From Planctomycetota bacterium (GTDB lineage: Bacteria > Planctomycetota > UBA1135 > GCA-002686595): a stretch of DNA of 64,000 nt. A program made the position numbers and the translations under genes. Positions 8,963 through 17,877 of this stretch are shown one piece after another. Where the stretch lies: positions 558,001-622,000 of the forward strand of contig JADJNY010000001.1 of assembly GCA_016714045.1 (NCBI GenBank). Reading direction: 5' to 3'. The notes below the pieces were generated by a model. It was given only the letters and a program-made list of their open reading frames with translations, was not told the DNA's origin and searched no databases. The stretch's first letter is position 1. Every line of letters begins with the position of its first letter.

Positions 8963-9241
8963 ATGCCCAAGCTCACCTTCCTCAAGACCGGTCAGACCTA
9001 CGACGTGCCCGCGGGGACGTCCTTCCTCGACTTCTGCCAGGAGAACGACGCGCCGCACGACTTCGGCTGCACGGTCGGCAGCTGCGGCACGTGCGTCCTC
9101 GTGATCGAGCAGGGCGAGAAGAACGTGAACCCGATCACGGACGACGAGCGCGAGACGGTCGAGATGTGCACCGGCGTGAAGGGCGCGCGTCTCGGTTGCC
9201 AGCTCAAGGTGCTCGGCGACCTGGCCGTGCGTCCGGTCTGA
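8963..9241 (+). CDS. 2Fe-2S ferredoxin
   Basis: A 92-residue protein of the plant/adrenodoxin-type 2Fe-2S fold. The cluster ligands are C36-x4-C41-x2-C44 (FGCTVGSCGTC) and C79 (RLGCQ). The rest follows the beta-grasp pattern, starting LTFLKTGQTYDVPAGTSFLDF. It carries single electrons in the cytoplasm; no partner reductase or oxygenase is adjacent, so the pathway is unknown. The ATG at 8963 gives the normal N-terminus. A TAGAGT box is about 31 bases upstream. A small GC hairpin (9243-9260) follows the stop. Confidence 0.9.
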   Translation: MPKLTFLKTGQTYDVPAGTSFLDFCQENDAPHDFGCTVGSCGTCVLVIEQGEKNVNPITDDERETVEMCTGVKGARLGCQLKVLGDLAVRPV

Positions 9242-9430
9242 TCCGCGCGGGTGCGCGCGGCGCGGCGGGGTGAACGCGGACGAGACCCGCGCGCCTCCGC
9301 GACCGCGCACGAGTTCGGCGATGTCGCCGCACTTCGGCCCGTTGCCCCGAGTTCGCGCCGCGCGCGCGAGCCTGCGTTTCGCTCCCCCTGACCCCGCCGG
9401 CCGCGGCCGGCCAACGAACGGAATCGAACC

Positions 9431-10108
9431 ATGATGCGTGTCGGCGTGATCCTCTCGGGCTGTGGCTACCTCGACGGCAGCGAGCTCCACGAAGCCGTGC
9501 TCACCCTCCTCGCGCTCGATCGACAGGACGCGACCGTGTCCTGTTTCGCGCCGGACGTCGCGCAGTCCGCGGTCGTCGACCACGTGACGGGCAAGGCGAC
9601 GAAGGAGAAGCGCAACGTGCTCGTCGAGGCGGCGCGCATCGCGCGCGGCAAGATCGCCGACGTGAAGACGGCGGACGCGACGAAGCTCGACGCGCTCGTG
9701 CTGCCGGGCGGTTTCGGCGCGGCAAAGAACCTCTCCGATTTCGCGGCGGCTGGCGCGAAGGCGAAGCTCCATCCCGAGGTGCTGCGCATCGTGCGCGAGA
9801 TGCACGCGGCGAAGAAGCCGATCGGCGCGTGGTGCATCGCGCCGTCCGTGCTGGCGCTGGCGCTCGGAAAGGACGCGCCGACGCTGACGATCGGGAACGA
9901 CGCCGGGACGGCGAAGGCGCTCGAGGCGCTCGGCGCGAAGCACCTGGAGTGCGCCGTGCACCAGATCTGCGTCGACGAGGAGCAGCGCATCGTGACGACG
10001 CCCGCCTACATGTACGACGCGCGGATCGGGCAGGTGGCCACGGGCGTGGAGCGCGGCGTGAAGGCCGTGCTCGCGCTCGCTCGACGCGGCGTGCCGACGG
10101 CGGTGTGA
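9431..10108 (+). CDS. elbB: ElbB-like glyoxalase/isoprenoid biosynthesis protein (DJ-1/PfpI superfamily)
   Basis: A 225-residue protein that follows Escherichia coli ElbB along its length: VILSGCGYLDGSELHEAVLT at the start, then CFAPD, LVLPGGFGAAKNLSDF, GAWCIAPSVLAL with the nucleophile-elbow cysteine, LTIGND, and IVTTPAYM near the end. ElbB (also called SCRP-27A) has glyoxalase III-type activity and has been linked to isoprenoid production; the physiological role remains uncertain. Two adjacent ATG codons (9431 and 9434) are possible starts. The gene stands alone, with gaps on both sides. Confidence 0.93.
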   Translation: MMRVGVILSGCGYLDGSELHEAVLTLLALDRQDATVSCFAPDVAQSAVVDHVTGKATKEKRNVLVEAARIARGKIADVKTADATKLDALVLPGGFGAAKNLSDFAAAGAKAKLHPEVLRIVREMHAAKKPIGAWCIAPSVLALALGKDAPTLTIGNDAGTAKALEALGAKHLECAVHQICVDEEQRIVTTPAYMYDARIGQVATGVERGVKAVLALARRGVPTAV

Positions 10109-10188
10109 GGGACCTTCGCGCGATGCGGACTCGCGCGTCGCTCCGTGCCATGGGGGTTACGCGGTGCGTGCGGTGAGCGCGCGCCGCG

Positions 10189-10659
10189 TCACCCGCCGCG
10201 CGTCCACGTGATCCACCCGGGCAGCTTCCCGTCGAGGAACACGTCCGCGCCCGCGACGCGACCTGCGCGCGAGATCGCGCAGCCCAGGCACGCCGCGAGC
10301 AGCACGATCGCGGTCACGCGCTGCTCCGCGGGCGCCGCGAAGACGAAGTTCGCGAACAGGAACGCGCTGGCGAAGCCGGCCGGGCGTGTCAGCACGCCGA
10401 GGAAGAGGCAGAGCCCGCCGAGGAGCTCGCCCCAGACGATGCACTGCGCGAAGAACCACGGGTGTTGGAGCACGACATTCTCCGCGAACGCGCGGTAGAG
10501 GTCCGGGGCTTCCGCGATCCGCTCGCGCGTGCTCGTCACGAGCTCCTCGCCGATGCCCATCTGGAGCTTGATCCAGCCCGCGTAGAGCAGCACGGCGCCG
10601 ACGACGATCCGGATCAGGACGAGGCCCCAGCTCGGGCCGGAGGAGGAGTCGGGGTTCAT
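10189..10659 (-). CDS. DoxX family membrane protein
   Basis: A 156-residue protein with four hydrophobic segments. The first, LVLIRIVVGAVLLYAGWIKL, has the R-x-x-x-G-x-x-F/L-x-x-x-G-x-x-K pattern of DoxX/DoxD proteins; the second, IVWGELLGGLCLFLGVLTR, carries the conserved E in WGE. Family members are inner-membrane proteins tied to quinone or thiol oxidation or acting as accessory subunits. No partner is adjacent, so a specific role cannot be given. The ATG at 10659 gives the usual short cytoplasmic N-terminus. Confidence 0.8.
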   Translation of the reverse strand: MNPDSSSGPSWGLVLIRIVVGAVLLYAGWIKLQMGIGEELVTSTRERIAEAPDLYRAFAENVVLQHPWFFAQCIVWGELLGGLCLFLGVLTRPAGFASAFLFANFVFAAPAEQRVTAIVLLAACLGCAISRAGRVAGADVFLDGKLPGWITWTRGG

Positions 10660-11134
10660 GCGGTGCGCCGTGCGCGCGCCGACGGTTCTACGGAACCGTG
10701 CGGCGGGGATCCAGCCCGCCGTTCAGGTTCCCAGAGTGCGCCGACGTCGCAGCGTGCGCCGGGCGGAACCGAGCGCTGCGCACGTTTCCCGCGCAGGCTT
10801 CCCGCGCTCGCTCCCCGCTTTCTGTCACCGCTTTCGTTCCCTCCGCACGATCCCCGCGCACGTTCTCCGCGCTCTTCCGCGCTCACGTGTCCCGCGCTCG
10901 CCACCCGTGCTCGCCACCCGTGCTCGCGACCCGCGCTCGCGACCCGCGCTCGCGACCCGCGCTCGCCAGCCGCGTTCGCTACCCGTGCTCGCCAGCCGTG
11001 CTTTCCACCCGTGCTTCCCAGTCGCGCTCGCCTGTCACTCCCGCCAGTCACTCCCGCCAGTCACTCTCGCCAGTCACTCTCGCCAGTCACTCTCGCCAGT
11101 CACTCTCGCCAGTCACTCTCGCCAACCGCGTTCG
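10660..11134. other. Gap between doxX-like gene and lipoprotein gene, largely filled by a minisatellite
   Basis: The first about 120 bases hold nothing recognisable. From about 10778 onward the region is a 13-bp tandem repeat, described separately. No coding sequence is supported: the open frames here simply translate the repeat. Confidence 0.7.
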
Positions 11135-11140
11135 TCACCG
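10778..11140. repeat. 13-bp minisatellite, about 28 units
   Basis: Nearly the whole stretch divides into 13-base units. Left units are diverged (for example GCGCACGTTTCCC, GCGCAGGCTTCCC). Central units converge on GCGCTCGCGACCC or GTGCTCGCCACCC (10894-11010). Right units are almost identical ACTCTCGCCAGTC (11063-11114, four exact copies). Only two units near 10869-10893 break the phase, being 10 and 15 bases. The last unit (11128-11140) runs over the stop codon of the lipoprotein gene. The gradient from diverged to identical copies suggests recent growth at the right end. Confidence 0.9.
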
Positions 11141-11881
11141 CACGAGCGTCAGCACGATCCGCGCGCGGTTCCACGCGCGGTCGACGACCTCGAGCTCGCA
11201 GCGCCGCTCGCCGACCTCCGGCACGTCGACGTCGACCGAGAAGGTCCCGTCGGGCGCGAGCGCGCACTCCGTCCCGTCGAGCGTCACCGCGGCGATGGCG
11301 CCGGGCCTCGCGTCCGACGCGTGGCCGCGCAGCGTGACGCGCGGCGCGTTCGTCTTGCGCCGATAGCGTTGGTTCTCGAGCGCATCGCCGGGGAGCTCCG
11401 TGAGCTCGATCACCGGCGCTTCGAGGTCGACCGTCACGTGCCGCACGAGGAGCGGGACGTCGGGCGATGCGCCGTCGCGCACGACGATCTCGCCTTGACC
11501 GCCGGGCACTTCGAGCTTCACGTCGAAGCTCCCGTCGGCGCGGCACGTCACCTTCTCGCTGTTCAGGTAGAGCTCCTGCACGTCCGCCGCGCGGCCGCGG
11601 ACGCGGAGGATCTGCGTGCGCACGAAGCCGTGCTCGGGCGGGAACTCGATCTCGGCGCGCGGTCCGCGGCCGGGGAGCGGTGCCGTTGTGGTCTCCGGGG
11701 TCGCCCGAGGTGTGGACGTCGGTTGCGTGGTCGGTGGGGACGTCGGTCGCGGCGCGGACGTGGGCTCTGCCGGCGCTCCAGGGCAGCCCAGGACGACGAG
11801 GAGCGGCGCGGCCAGCGCCGTCCGCGCGAGCGCGCTCCAGCAGGCAGCGGGACGGCCGGGCGTGGCGCGGGGGAGGAGCAT
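11135..11881 (-). CDS. Lipoprotein with Ig-like/PKD-type repeats, function unknown
   Basis: A 248-residue protein. The signal peptide ends in a lipobox (LLVVLGC), followed by a Thr/Pro-rich linker and two beta-rich repeats: FVRTQILRVRGRAADVQ...DGSFDVKLEVPGGQGEI and VTLRGHASDARPGAIAA...DGTFSVDVDVPEVGE. This is the pattern of tandem immunoglobulin-like modules that bind or space surface structures. The ATG at 11881 is chosen because it begins the signal peptide; the frame stays open upstream only through a duplicated 41-base segment. The stop lies inside the 13-bp minisatellite, so the C-terminus may vary between strains. Confidence 0.65.
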   Translation of the reverse strand: MLLPRATPGRPAACWSALARTALAAPLLVVLGCPGAPAEPTSAPRPTSPPTTQPTSTPRATPETTTAPLPGRGPRAEIEFPPEHGFVRTQILRVRGRAADVQELYLNSEKVTCRADGSFDVKLEVPGGQGEIVVRDGASPDVPLLVRHVTVDLEAPVIELTELPGDALENQRYRRKTNAPRVTLRGHASDARPGAIAAVTLDGTECALAPDGTFSVDVDVPEVGERRCELEVVDRAWNRARIVLTLVR

Positions 11882-11912
11882 CCCGACCTTGTCGGCGCTT
11901 CCAGGCTTCGGA

Positions 11913-11994
11913 CTCCACGTTTGGGAGGCCCGGCCCCAGCGAGCGCCCTCGGTCTCCACGTCCGGGAGGCCCGGCCGCAGCGAGCGCCCTCGGT
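11913..11994. repeat. 41-bp tandem duplication upstream of the lipoprotein gene
   Basis: Two adjacent copies (11913-11953 and 11954-11994) sharing CTCCACGT...GGGAGGCCCGGCC and AGCGAGCGCCCTCGGT, with about three mismatches. They lie between the lipoprotein start and the divergent zinc-ribbon gene, so they may touch regulatory sequence. Confidence 0.85.
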
Positions 11995-12117
11995 CGGGCG
12001 AAGGCGCACACGAGCGGGCTCCCGTGACGACCACGGTCGCGCGCCGCCGCGGTGCGTCCCTGGGACGGGTGGGAACGCGCGCTCAACCCCCAGGTGCGGC
12101 CCGCTCGATGAGCCGGC

Positions 12118-14638
12118 GTGATCCTCGAGGAACTGCTCCTGAAGCTGCTCGTGCGCGACGAGCGGGAGGCCGAGGCGCTCGGGCCCGTTCGGCTCGCGCG
12201 CTGCACGTTCTGCGGCAAGGCCTCGACGCTGCGCACGGAGCGCGTGCGCCGCCGCTTGCGCATCCTCGGGCTGTGGAACGTCCCGATCGGCGACCGCGTG
12301 AAGGTCGACGGCTGCTCGGCGTGCCGACGCGCGGTGCTCTCGCTCACGCCCCGCCGTTGGGAGCGCCTCTGCGACGCCGCCCACGCCGCGGCCCGCGCGG
12401 AGCCCGGCGCGCCGCGCACGAGCCCAGAGGGCTGGCTCGACGAGCACCGCGTTCGGCTCGTCTTCGGCGACGACACGGGCGCAGCGGACCTCGCCTATCG
12501 CCTCGCGAACGACCCGCGAGCGTCGGCGCGCGTGCACGCCGAACTCTCGCTCGCGCAGCGCTGGCAGGGACATGCCGCATCGAGCGCGGAGTCCGAGGCG
12601 CGCGCACTCGAGCTCGACCGCACGGGTGCCGCGACGTGGGCGCTCGAGCTGGAGCGCGCGCTCGAACGCGACGACGACGAGCGGACGGCGCGGCTCCTCG
12701 CCGCGCGCGACGCGCGGCTCGAGGACTTGCGTCAGGGCACGCTGCGAGCACTGCTCGAGACGCTCGCGCGGCACGGACGATGGCGGGAGCTCCACGCGCT
12801 GCTCTCGACCTTGCTCCAGCGCTTCCCGCACCTCGCCTTCCACGCCGACGTCCGTCGAGCGGCGCGGCAGCTGCGCGGCAAGGTCGACGGCGCGCGCGCC
12901 ATCGTGCTCCCGCGGCTCCCCGGTGAGCACAAGGTTCGCGACCGGACCGTCGCCGCCGTCGCGACCGTGCTGGTCGTGTTCGCGGGCCTCGAGCTCTGGG
13001 CGCGCCTCCATCGCCCCGTGTGGGTCGTGAACACGCACGCCGGGCCCCTCGGCTACGCGTTCGACGGCCGCGCACGAGAGACCTTCGCGAACCGCGGCGT
13101 GCGGCGGCTCGCGTTTGCCCTCGGAGCGCACGCGGTCGACGTCGACGGACCGCGCGCGACGCGGCTCTGGTTTCGCTTGGAGGCGCCGCGCGGGCTCGCG
13201 CTCCTCGACCGCCGCGCGGTCGTCCTCGACCTCGCGGGCGACGCGCTGCTCCGCGTCGAGCCGCGCTCGCACGACGCGGAGGCCCGGCCGGGTCCGCTCC
13301 TGTACGGCCAGGACGTCTACGCGTTCGACGGTCTGGAGCGCGCGTTCGGCGAGGAGCTCGGGATGGCGGAGTTCGACGTCGTGCTCGGCGAGCGCACGGG
13401 TCGCCTCGCGCTCGTCGCGACGCCGCCGATGCGCCTCGCGATGCTGGATGCGTCCGCCGGGCGCGTGGGCGCGGCGCTCGACCTGCTCGAGGATCGCCTG
13501 CAGCGCGTGCCGCTCGATCGCAGCTTGCTCCTGCCCTTCGCATGGACGGCCGCGCAGGCGGGTCAGGCTTCGCGCGCACGGCGCCTGCTCGAGCCGTTGC
13601 TCGGCGCCGAGCCGTGGATCGTCGAGGCGCACGACGCCGCGCGTTACGTCGCGACGGAGGACGAGCTCGCGCCGCGCCTGCGCGCGGCGTACGAGCGCTG
13701 GCCCGAGAACGCTCCGTCGACGTCTACCGCGTTCGTCCTGCGCGCCCACCTCGCCGAGCGCCGCGACGATGCGCTCGAGTGGGTCGCGCGCGCTCGCGCG
13801 GCCGATCCGAAGAACCTGCGCGCGCTGCGGCATGCCGCGGACCTGCTCGCAGGCGTCGACTGGCGCGCGGCGCTCGCGTGCGCGCAGGAGGGGCTTGCGC
13901 TCGACGCGCACGATGCGTTCCTGCTCGACCTGCGCAGCGGAGCGCGGCTCGCGCTGGGGGAGGCCGCCGAGCTCGAGCGCGAGCTGCGCGCGGAGCTCGC
14001 GGCGCATCCGCGCCACCAGGAGCGCCAGGGGCGCCTCGCCGAGCTGCTCGTCGCGACCGGGCGGTCGACCGAGCTCGACCTCTACATCGGCGAGCAGGAG
14101 CGCGTGAAGGGCTTCGGCGAGCAGGGCGCGCAGCGGTTGCGCGTGCTCGCGATGGAGGCGGGCGGACGGCTCGAGGAGCTCGCCGCGAGCGAGTTCGACC
14201 TGCGCGACGAGGAGCGCACGCGCTGGCAGATGCTCGCCCTATGCGAGCTCGGCCGGGGCGCGGAGTTCGAGCGTCGCGTCGGGCGCGAGCGGCGCATCGT
14301 GGACCGCTGGTACGACGCGCTCGTCGTCGCGCTCTGCTTCGACCTCGTCCGCGACGATCTGCGCACGCGTCTGTGGCGCGAGCGCGCGCTGGGGCGGCTC
14401 GCGCCGCACTCGAGCCAGGCCGCCGTCGCGCGGCTCCTCTCGTCCGGCGCGGTCCTGAGCCCGCGGTCGATCACGGAGCTCGCGCTCGGCGCGCACGAGA
14501 CGTCCGTCTTGCTGACCGTCGCGGCCGCGCGCGCCACGGGCGCGGAGCGAGCCGAGCTGCTCGCCGCCGCCGCGCAGCTTCCATCCGTGGCCCGGCCACG
14601 TGCAGCGCTTGATCCGGCGACTTTCGACGGGCGATTGA
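12118..14638 (+). CDS. Zinc-ribbon/TPR membrane protein of unknown function (apparent frameshift near 14595)
   Basis: About 840 residues. An N-terminal four-cysteine zinc ribbon (CTFCGKAS and DGCSACRRA, residues about 29-70) is followed by helical repeats, a single transmembrane helix (TVAAVATVLVVFAGLELWA, about residue 290) and a long TPR-like half with segments such as RAADPKNLRALRHAADLLAG. I do not recognise a named family. In the original frame no stop occurs until 15129, deep inside the next gene. A one-base shift around 14592-14600 yields the natural helical ending ARHVQRLIRRLSTGD and a TGA at 14636-14638, so I take that as the true end. The start is GTG at 12118. Confidence 0.65.
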
Positions 14639-14786
14639 CGGCTCCGCGCGCCTCGGCCGGGTTCGCGATCGATCGCCAGACCTCGTTCGGGCGCGCTCGA
14701 GCGGCGTGCGCCCGGACGGTGGGGATCGGCGCGTCGGGACCGGGCCGGGGCTCGCGCGTCCGACGCTTCGCGGGCATCCTCTGCGC

Positions 14787-15509
14787 ATGCACTCGTCCGC
14801 GCGCACCCCGTCGTCCTCCTTCGCCCGCCTCCCCCTCGCCGTCGTCGTCGCGTGCGCCGGCTTCGCCGCTCTCGGCGCGCGCGGGAGCGAGCGCGAGGGG
14901 ACGCACGTCGAGCGCTCCGTGCGCGGCTGGACGGTGCGTGTCGAGCGCGCGCTCGAGGGCGACGAAGCGGGGAAGCGCGCGCTCGAGCTGCTCGACGCGA
15001 AGCTGTTCGACGTCGAGCGCGCCGTGCCGCCCGCGGCGCTCGCGCAGCTGCGCCGCGTGCCGATCTGGCTCTCGAAGGAGAACGCCGTCGCGCCGTGCAT
15101 GTGCTACCACCCGTCGCCGGAGTGGCTGACGGAGCACGGCTTCGACGCGCGCAAGGCGAAGGGCGTCGAGATCACGAACGCCGCGCGCTTCGTCGAATGG
15201 AGCGCGCAGCAGCCGTCGATGGTGCTGCACGAGCTCGCGCACGCGTACCACGACCGCGAGCTCGGCTTCGACCACGCGGCCGTGCGCGCGGCGTACGAGC
15301 GCGCGAAGGGCGCGAAGACGCTGGAGAGCGTGCTGCACTGGGACGGGACGCGCGCGAAGGCCTACGCGCTCGAGAACGAGCAGGAGTACTTCGCCGAAGC
15401 GACCGAGGCGTGGTTCGGGACGAACGACTTCTGGCCGTTCGTGCGCGCGGAGGTGCTCGAGTCGGACCCGGAGCTCGCGCGGCTCTTGAAGGAGGTGTGG
15501 GGCGGGTGA
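14787..15509 (+). CDS. Putative HExxH metallopeptidase lipoprotein
   Basis: A 240-residue protein with a signal segment ending in a possible lipobox (AVVVAC, C23). The zinc-binding motif is HELAHAYH (H148, E149, H152), and a likely third ligand lies downstream in EQEYFAEATEAWF, the arrangement of gluzincin-like peptidases with a distant glutamate. Between them the protein reads as a compact alpha/beta domain with a CMCYHPS cysteine pair (C104, C106). It probably acts outside the membrane. The ATG at 14787 begins the signal peptide. The substrate is unknown. Confidence 0.7.
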   Translation: MHSSARTPSSSFARLPLAVVVACAGFAALGARGSEREGTHVERSVRGWTVRVERALEGDEAGKRALELLDAKLFDVERAVPPAALAQLRRVPIWLSKENAVAPCMCYHPSPEWLTEHGFDARKAKGVEITNAARFVEWSAQQPSMVLHELAHAYHDRELGFDHAAVRAAYERAKGAKTLESVLHWDGTRAKAYALENEQEYFAEATEAWFGTNDFWPFVRAEVLESDPELARLLKEVWGG

Positions 15510-15651
15510 GCGGGCCCGCGGAGCGCCTTCGGGCGAAATTCCCGCAGCGCCCGGCACCCGGCCGGTGTCCAGCTCCCTGGGGACGCACGTCCCTTGGAGA
15601 ACGACTGCGATGGCTTCCCGCCCGAACCCTTCCTCACGGAGACTGACCGCG

Positions 15652-17808
15652 ATGTCCGCCGACGCCGACGCCGACCCGATCCCGCTCGACGCCCTGCTCG
15701 AACACCAAGCCTTCGTCCGCGGGCTCGCGCGACGCCTCCTCGGCGACGAGCACGCGGCGGACGACCTGGCGCAGGAGACGTGGGCCGACCTCTTGGTGAA
15801 CCCGCCGCGCGCGGTGCGCTCCGTGCGCGCCTGGCTCGCGCAGTCGACGCGCCATCGCGCCTCGAACGCGCGTCGCGCAGCGGCACGGCGCGCGCAGCAC
15901 GAGCTCCACACCGCGCGCGACGAAGCGCGGACGGAGCCCGACGTCGTCGAGCGCGTCGAGCTCGAGAGCCGCGTCGTGCAGGCGGTGCTCGCGCTGCGCG
16001 AGCCATATCGCACCGTGATGCTCGGGCGCTACTACGAAGGGCTCTCGACGAAGGCGCTCGCAGCGCGCCAGGGCGTCCTCGAGAGCAGCGTTCGTTCGCA
16101 GGAGGCGCGCGCGCTCGAGATGCTGCGCGCGAAGCTCGACCAGACCTTTGACGGCGGCCGCGAAGCGTGGGGGCTCGCGCTCGCTGGATGGCTCTCCAGC
16201 ACGAAGGGGAGCTCGGCGCCGCTCGCGGCCTGGATGGCCGGGGCCGGCCTCGCCGCAGCCGCGTGCGCGCTCGTGTGGTTCACCCTGCGCGCGCCCGAGC
16301 CGTCCGCGCCGGCTCCGATCGCGAGCGGGCCGGCCGCCGCCGCGGGCGGCGTGGAGTCGACCGTGAGCCACCTCGAAGCCGAACCGATCGAACGTCCCGC
16401 GGCCCAAGCGCGGGTGACGTCCGGGCCGGCGAGCGCCGCGAGGCCCGACTTCCACACGGCGCCGATCGACGAGCTGCTCGTCCTCGGCCAACAGCTCCAA
16501 CGCGAGCTGCGCACGCGGCTGCTCACGCCCGACCCCGTGCTCGTCGCGCGCTATGCGGAGCGCGACTCCGCGGAGTACGGCGTCGTCCGCGTCCTCGAGC
16601 GCACCCTCTTCGGCGCGATGATGTCGAAACACGTCGACGCGCTCGGGATCCGCGAGGGCGGCTCCTGTTTCTCGATCACGACGCGCGAGCACAGCTTCGA
16701 CGAGCTGCCGACGTTCGGCCTCGAGGGCGGCGACTTCAAGGTGTGCGGTGAGGGCGGGTTCCTGGCCGTCGGCAAGACGCGCATCGAGGACCTCCCCGAC
16801 CGCGCGGACGAAGTGCCGCGCGGCGTGGAGCCCGACGCGTGGCGCGCGCTGTGGACCGAGGTCGCGGGAGCGACGGCGAGCGAGCGGACGGCGAGCTTTT
16901 CCGCCGGAGTCGCTTCTCATCTCGCACACAGCGTTCCCGCGCGCGTCGGCGAAACGCACCTCGTGCGCGCGTTCGGGGACACGGACTTCGACGTGCTCGC
17001 CGCGGTGCGCGTGCTTACGGCGGACGACCACGGGGTGACGATCGCCTGGCGCCGGATCCACACGTGGCCGGTCGCGCCGCGCGCGTGGGAGCGCTACACC
17101 GCGCCCCCGCTCCCGAACCTCCCCGCCGCGCCGAAGTGGCTCGCGGAGCTCGACGTCCCGGCGCTCCTCGCGCTGCAGGGCGAGCTGCGTTCCGCGACGG
17201 CTCCCAGGTTGCTCGCGCCGCGGGGTGAATTCACCGAGGCGGAGCGGGTCGGGATCGCTTCGGGGGAAGCGCGCGCCACGTGCCTCCTGAAGCCGCTCCT
17301 CTACGACGCGCTGCTCGACGTCGGCGGCAGCGGCGCGTGGGTCGACTTCGACACCGGGGATCGGACCATGACCCCGGGCACCTCGGTGTTCCTCGGGGGA
17401 GGCTCCTTCCGTTCCGGGGGATGGGGCAGCAGTTTCGGCGTCGTGCTCGACCTGGGCGAGGTCGGGCTCGACGAGGTCGCCCGTTACGGCGAACACGCGC
17501 CGGAGCACTTCGACCCGGCGCTCCGTGCGCAGTGGGAGTTCGCCTGGTCGGTCCGCGGTCCGACGGATGCCGAGGGGCACTCGCGGCGCGTGTCCACCGC
17601 GGACCAGGTGCGAGTCGGTGAGCTGGGGCTCCAGTTGGGGGCGCCGGCCCGCGAGGGACACACGTACCTCGCGCGCGTGATCCCGGCGGATGCGAACCGG
17701 GCCGACGCGATCGTGGTCTTCCGCGACGTCCACGCCGACGGCGACGGCCACACGATCGTCTGGCGCGTCCTCGAGCGCTTCCCGCTCGAGCGCGCCGAAC
17801 GCCGGTGA
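15652..17808 (+). CDS. ECF-type sigma factor fused to a transmembrane helix and a duplicated C-terminal domain
   Basis: A 718-residue protein. Residues 18-78 are sigma region 2 (FVRGLARRLLGDEHAADDLAQ) and 105-163 sigma region 4 (LREPYRTVMLGRYYEGLSTK). A transmembrane helix (about 190-212) follows, then a Pro/Ala linker. After that come two related domains of about 200 residues: A (271-473, starting PIDELLVLGQQLQRELRTRL) and B (500-714, starting DVPALLALQGELRSATAPRL). Both end in the same way, with a DGHT/DDHG...IxWR pattern. The plan suggests a membrane-tethered sigma factor whose outer part senses a signal. No separate anti-sigma gene is adjacent. ATG 15652 is preferred; an ATG at 15610 is possible. 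Confidence 0.85.
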   Translation: MSADADADPIPLDALLEHQAFVRGLARRLLGDEHAADDLAQETWADLLVNPPRAVRSVRAWLAQSTRHRASNARRAAARRAQHELHTARDEARTEPDVVERVELESRVVQAVLALREPYRTVMLGRYYEGLSTKALAARQGVLESSVRSQEARALEMLRAKLDQTFDGGREAWGLALAGWLSSTKGSSAPLAAWMAGAGLAAAACALVWFTLRAPEPSAPAPIASGPAAAAGGVESTVSHLEAEPIERPAAQARVTSGPASAARPDFHTAPIDELLVLGQQLQRELRTRLLTPDPVLVARYAERDSAEYGVVRVLERTLFGAMMSKHVDALGIREGGSCFSITTREHSFDELPTFGLEGGDFKVCGEGGFLAVGKTRIEDLPDRADEVPRGVEPDAWRALWTEVAGATASERTASFSAGVASHLAHSVPARVGETHLVRAFGDTDFDVLAAVRVLTADDHGVTIAWRRIHTWPVAPRAWERYTAPPLPNLPAAPKWLAELDVPALLALQGELRSATAPRLLAPRGEFTEAERVGIASGEARATCLLKPLLYDALLDVGGSGAWVDFDTGDRTMTPGTSVFLGGGSFRSGGWGSSFGVVLDLGEVGLDEVARYGEHAPEHFDPALRAQWEFAWSVRGPTDAEGHSRRVSTADQVRVGELGLQLGAPAREGHTYLARVIPADANRADAIVVFRDVHADGDGHTIVWRVLERFPLERAERR

Positions 17809-17877
17809 GCGCGGCGGCTCCAACTCGCCCCGACTCGCGCTTGTTCGCGGCGCAGTCCGTCCGCGAAGATGCGCGCC

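Noticed and set aside
10778..11140. CRISPR array
   Set aside because: The repeat unit is 13 bases with no spacers and no cas genes nearby; it is a plain tandem repeat.
12118..15129. A 1003-residue form of the zinc-ribbon/TPR protein
   Set aside because: The last 160 residues become Arg/Ser/Pro-rich and lie within the HExxH lipoprotein gene on the same strand. A one-base shift gives a natural ending at 14638.
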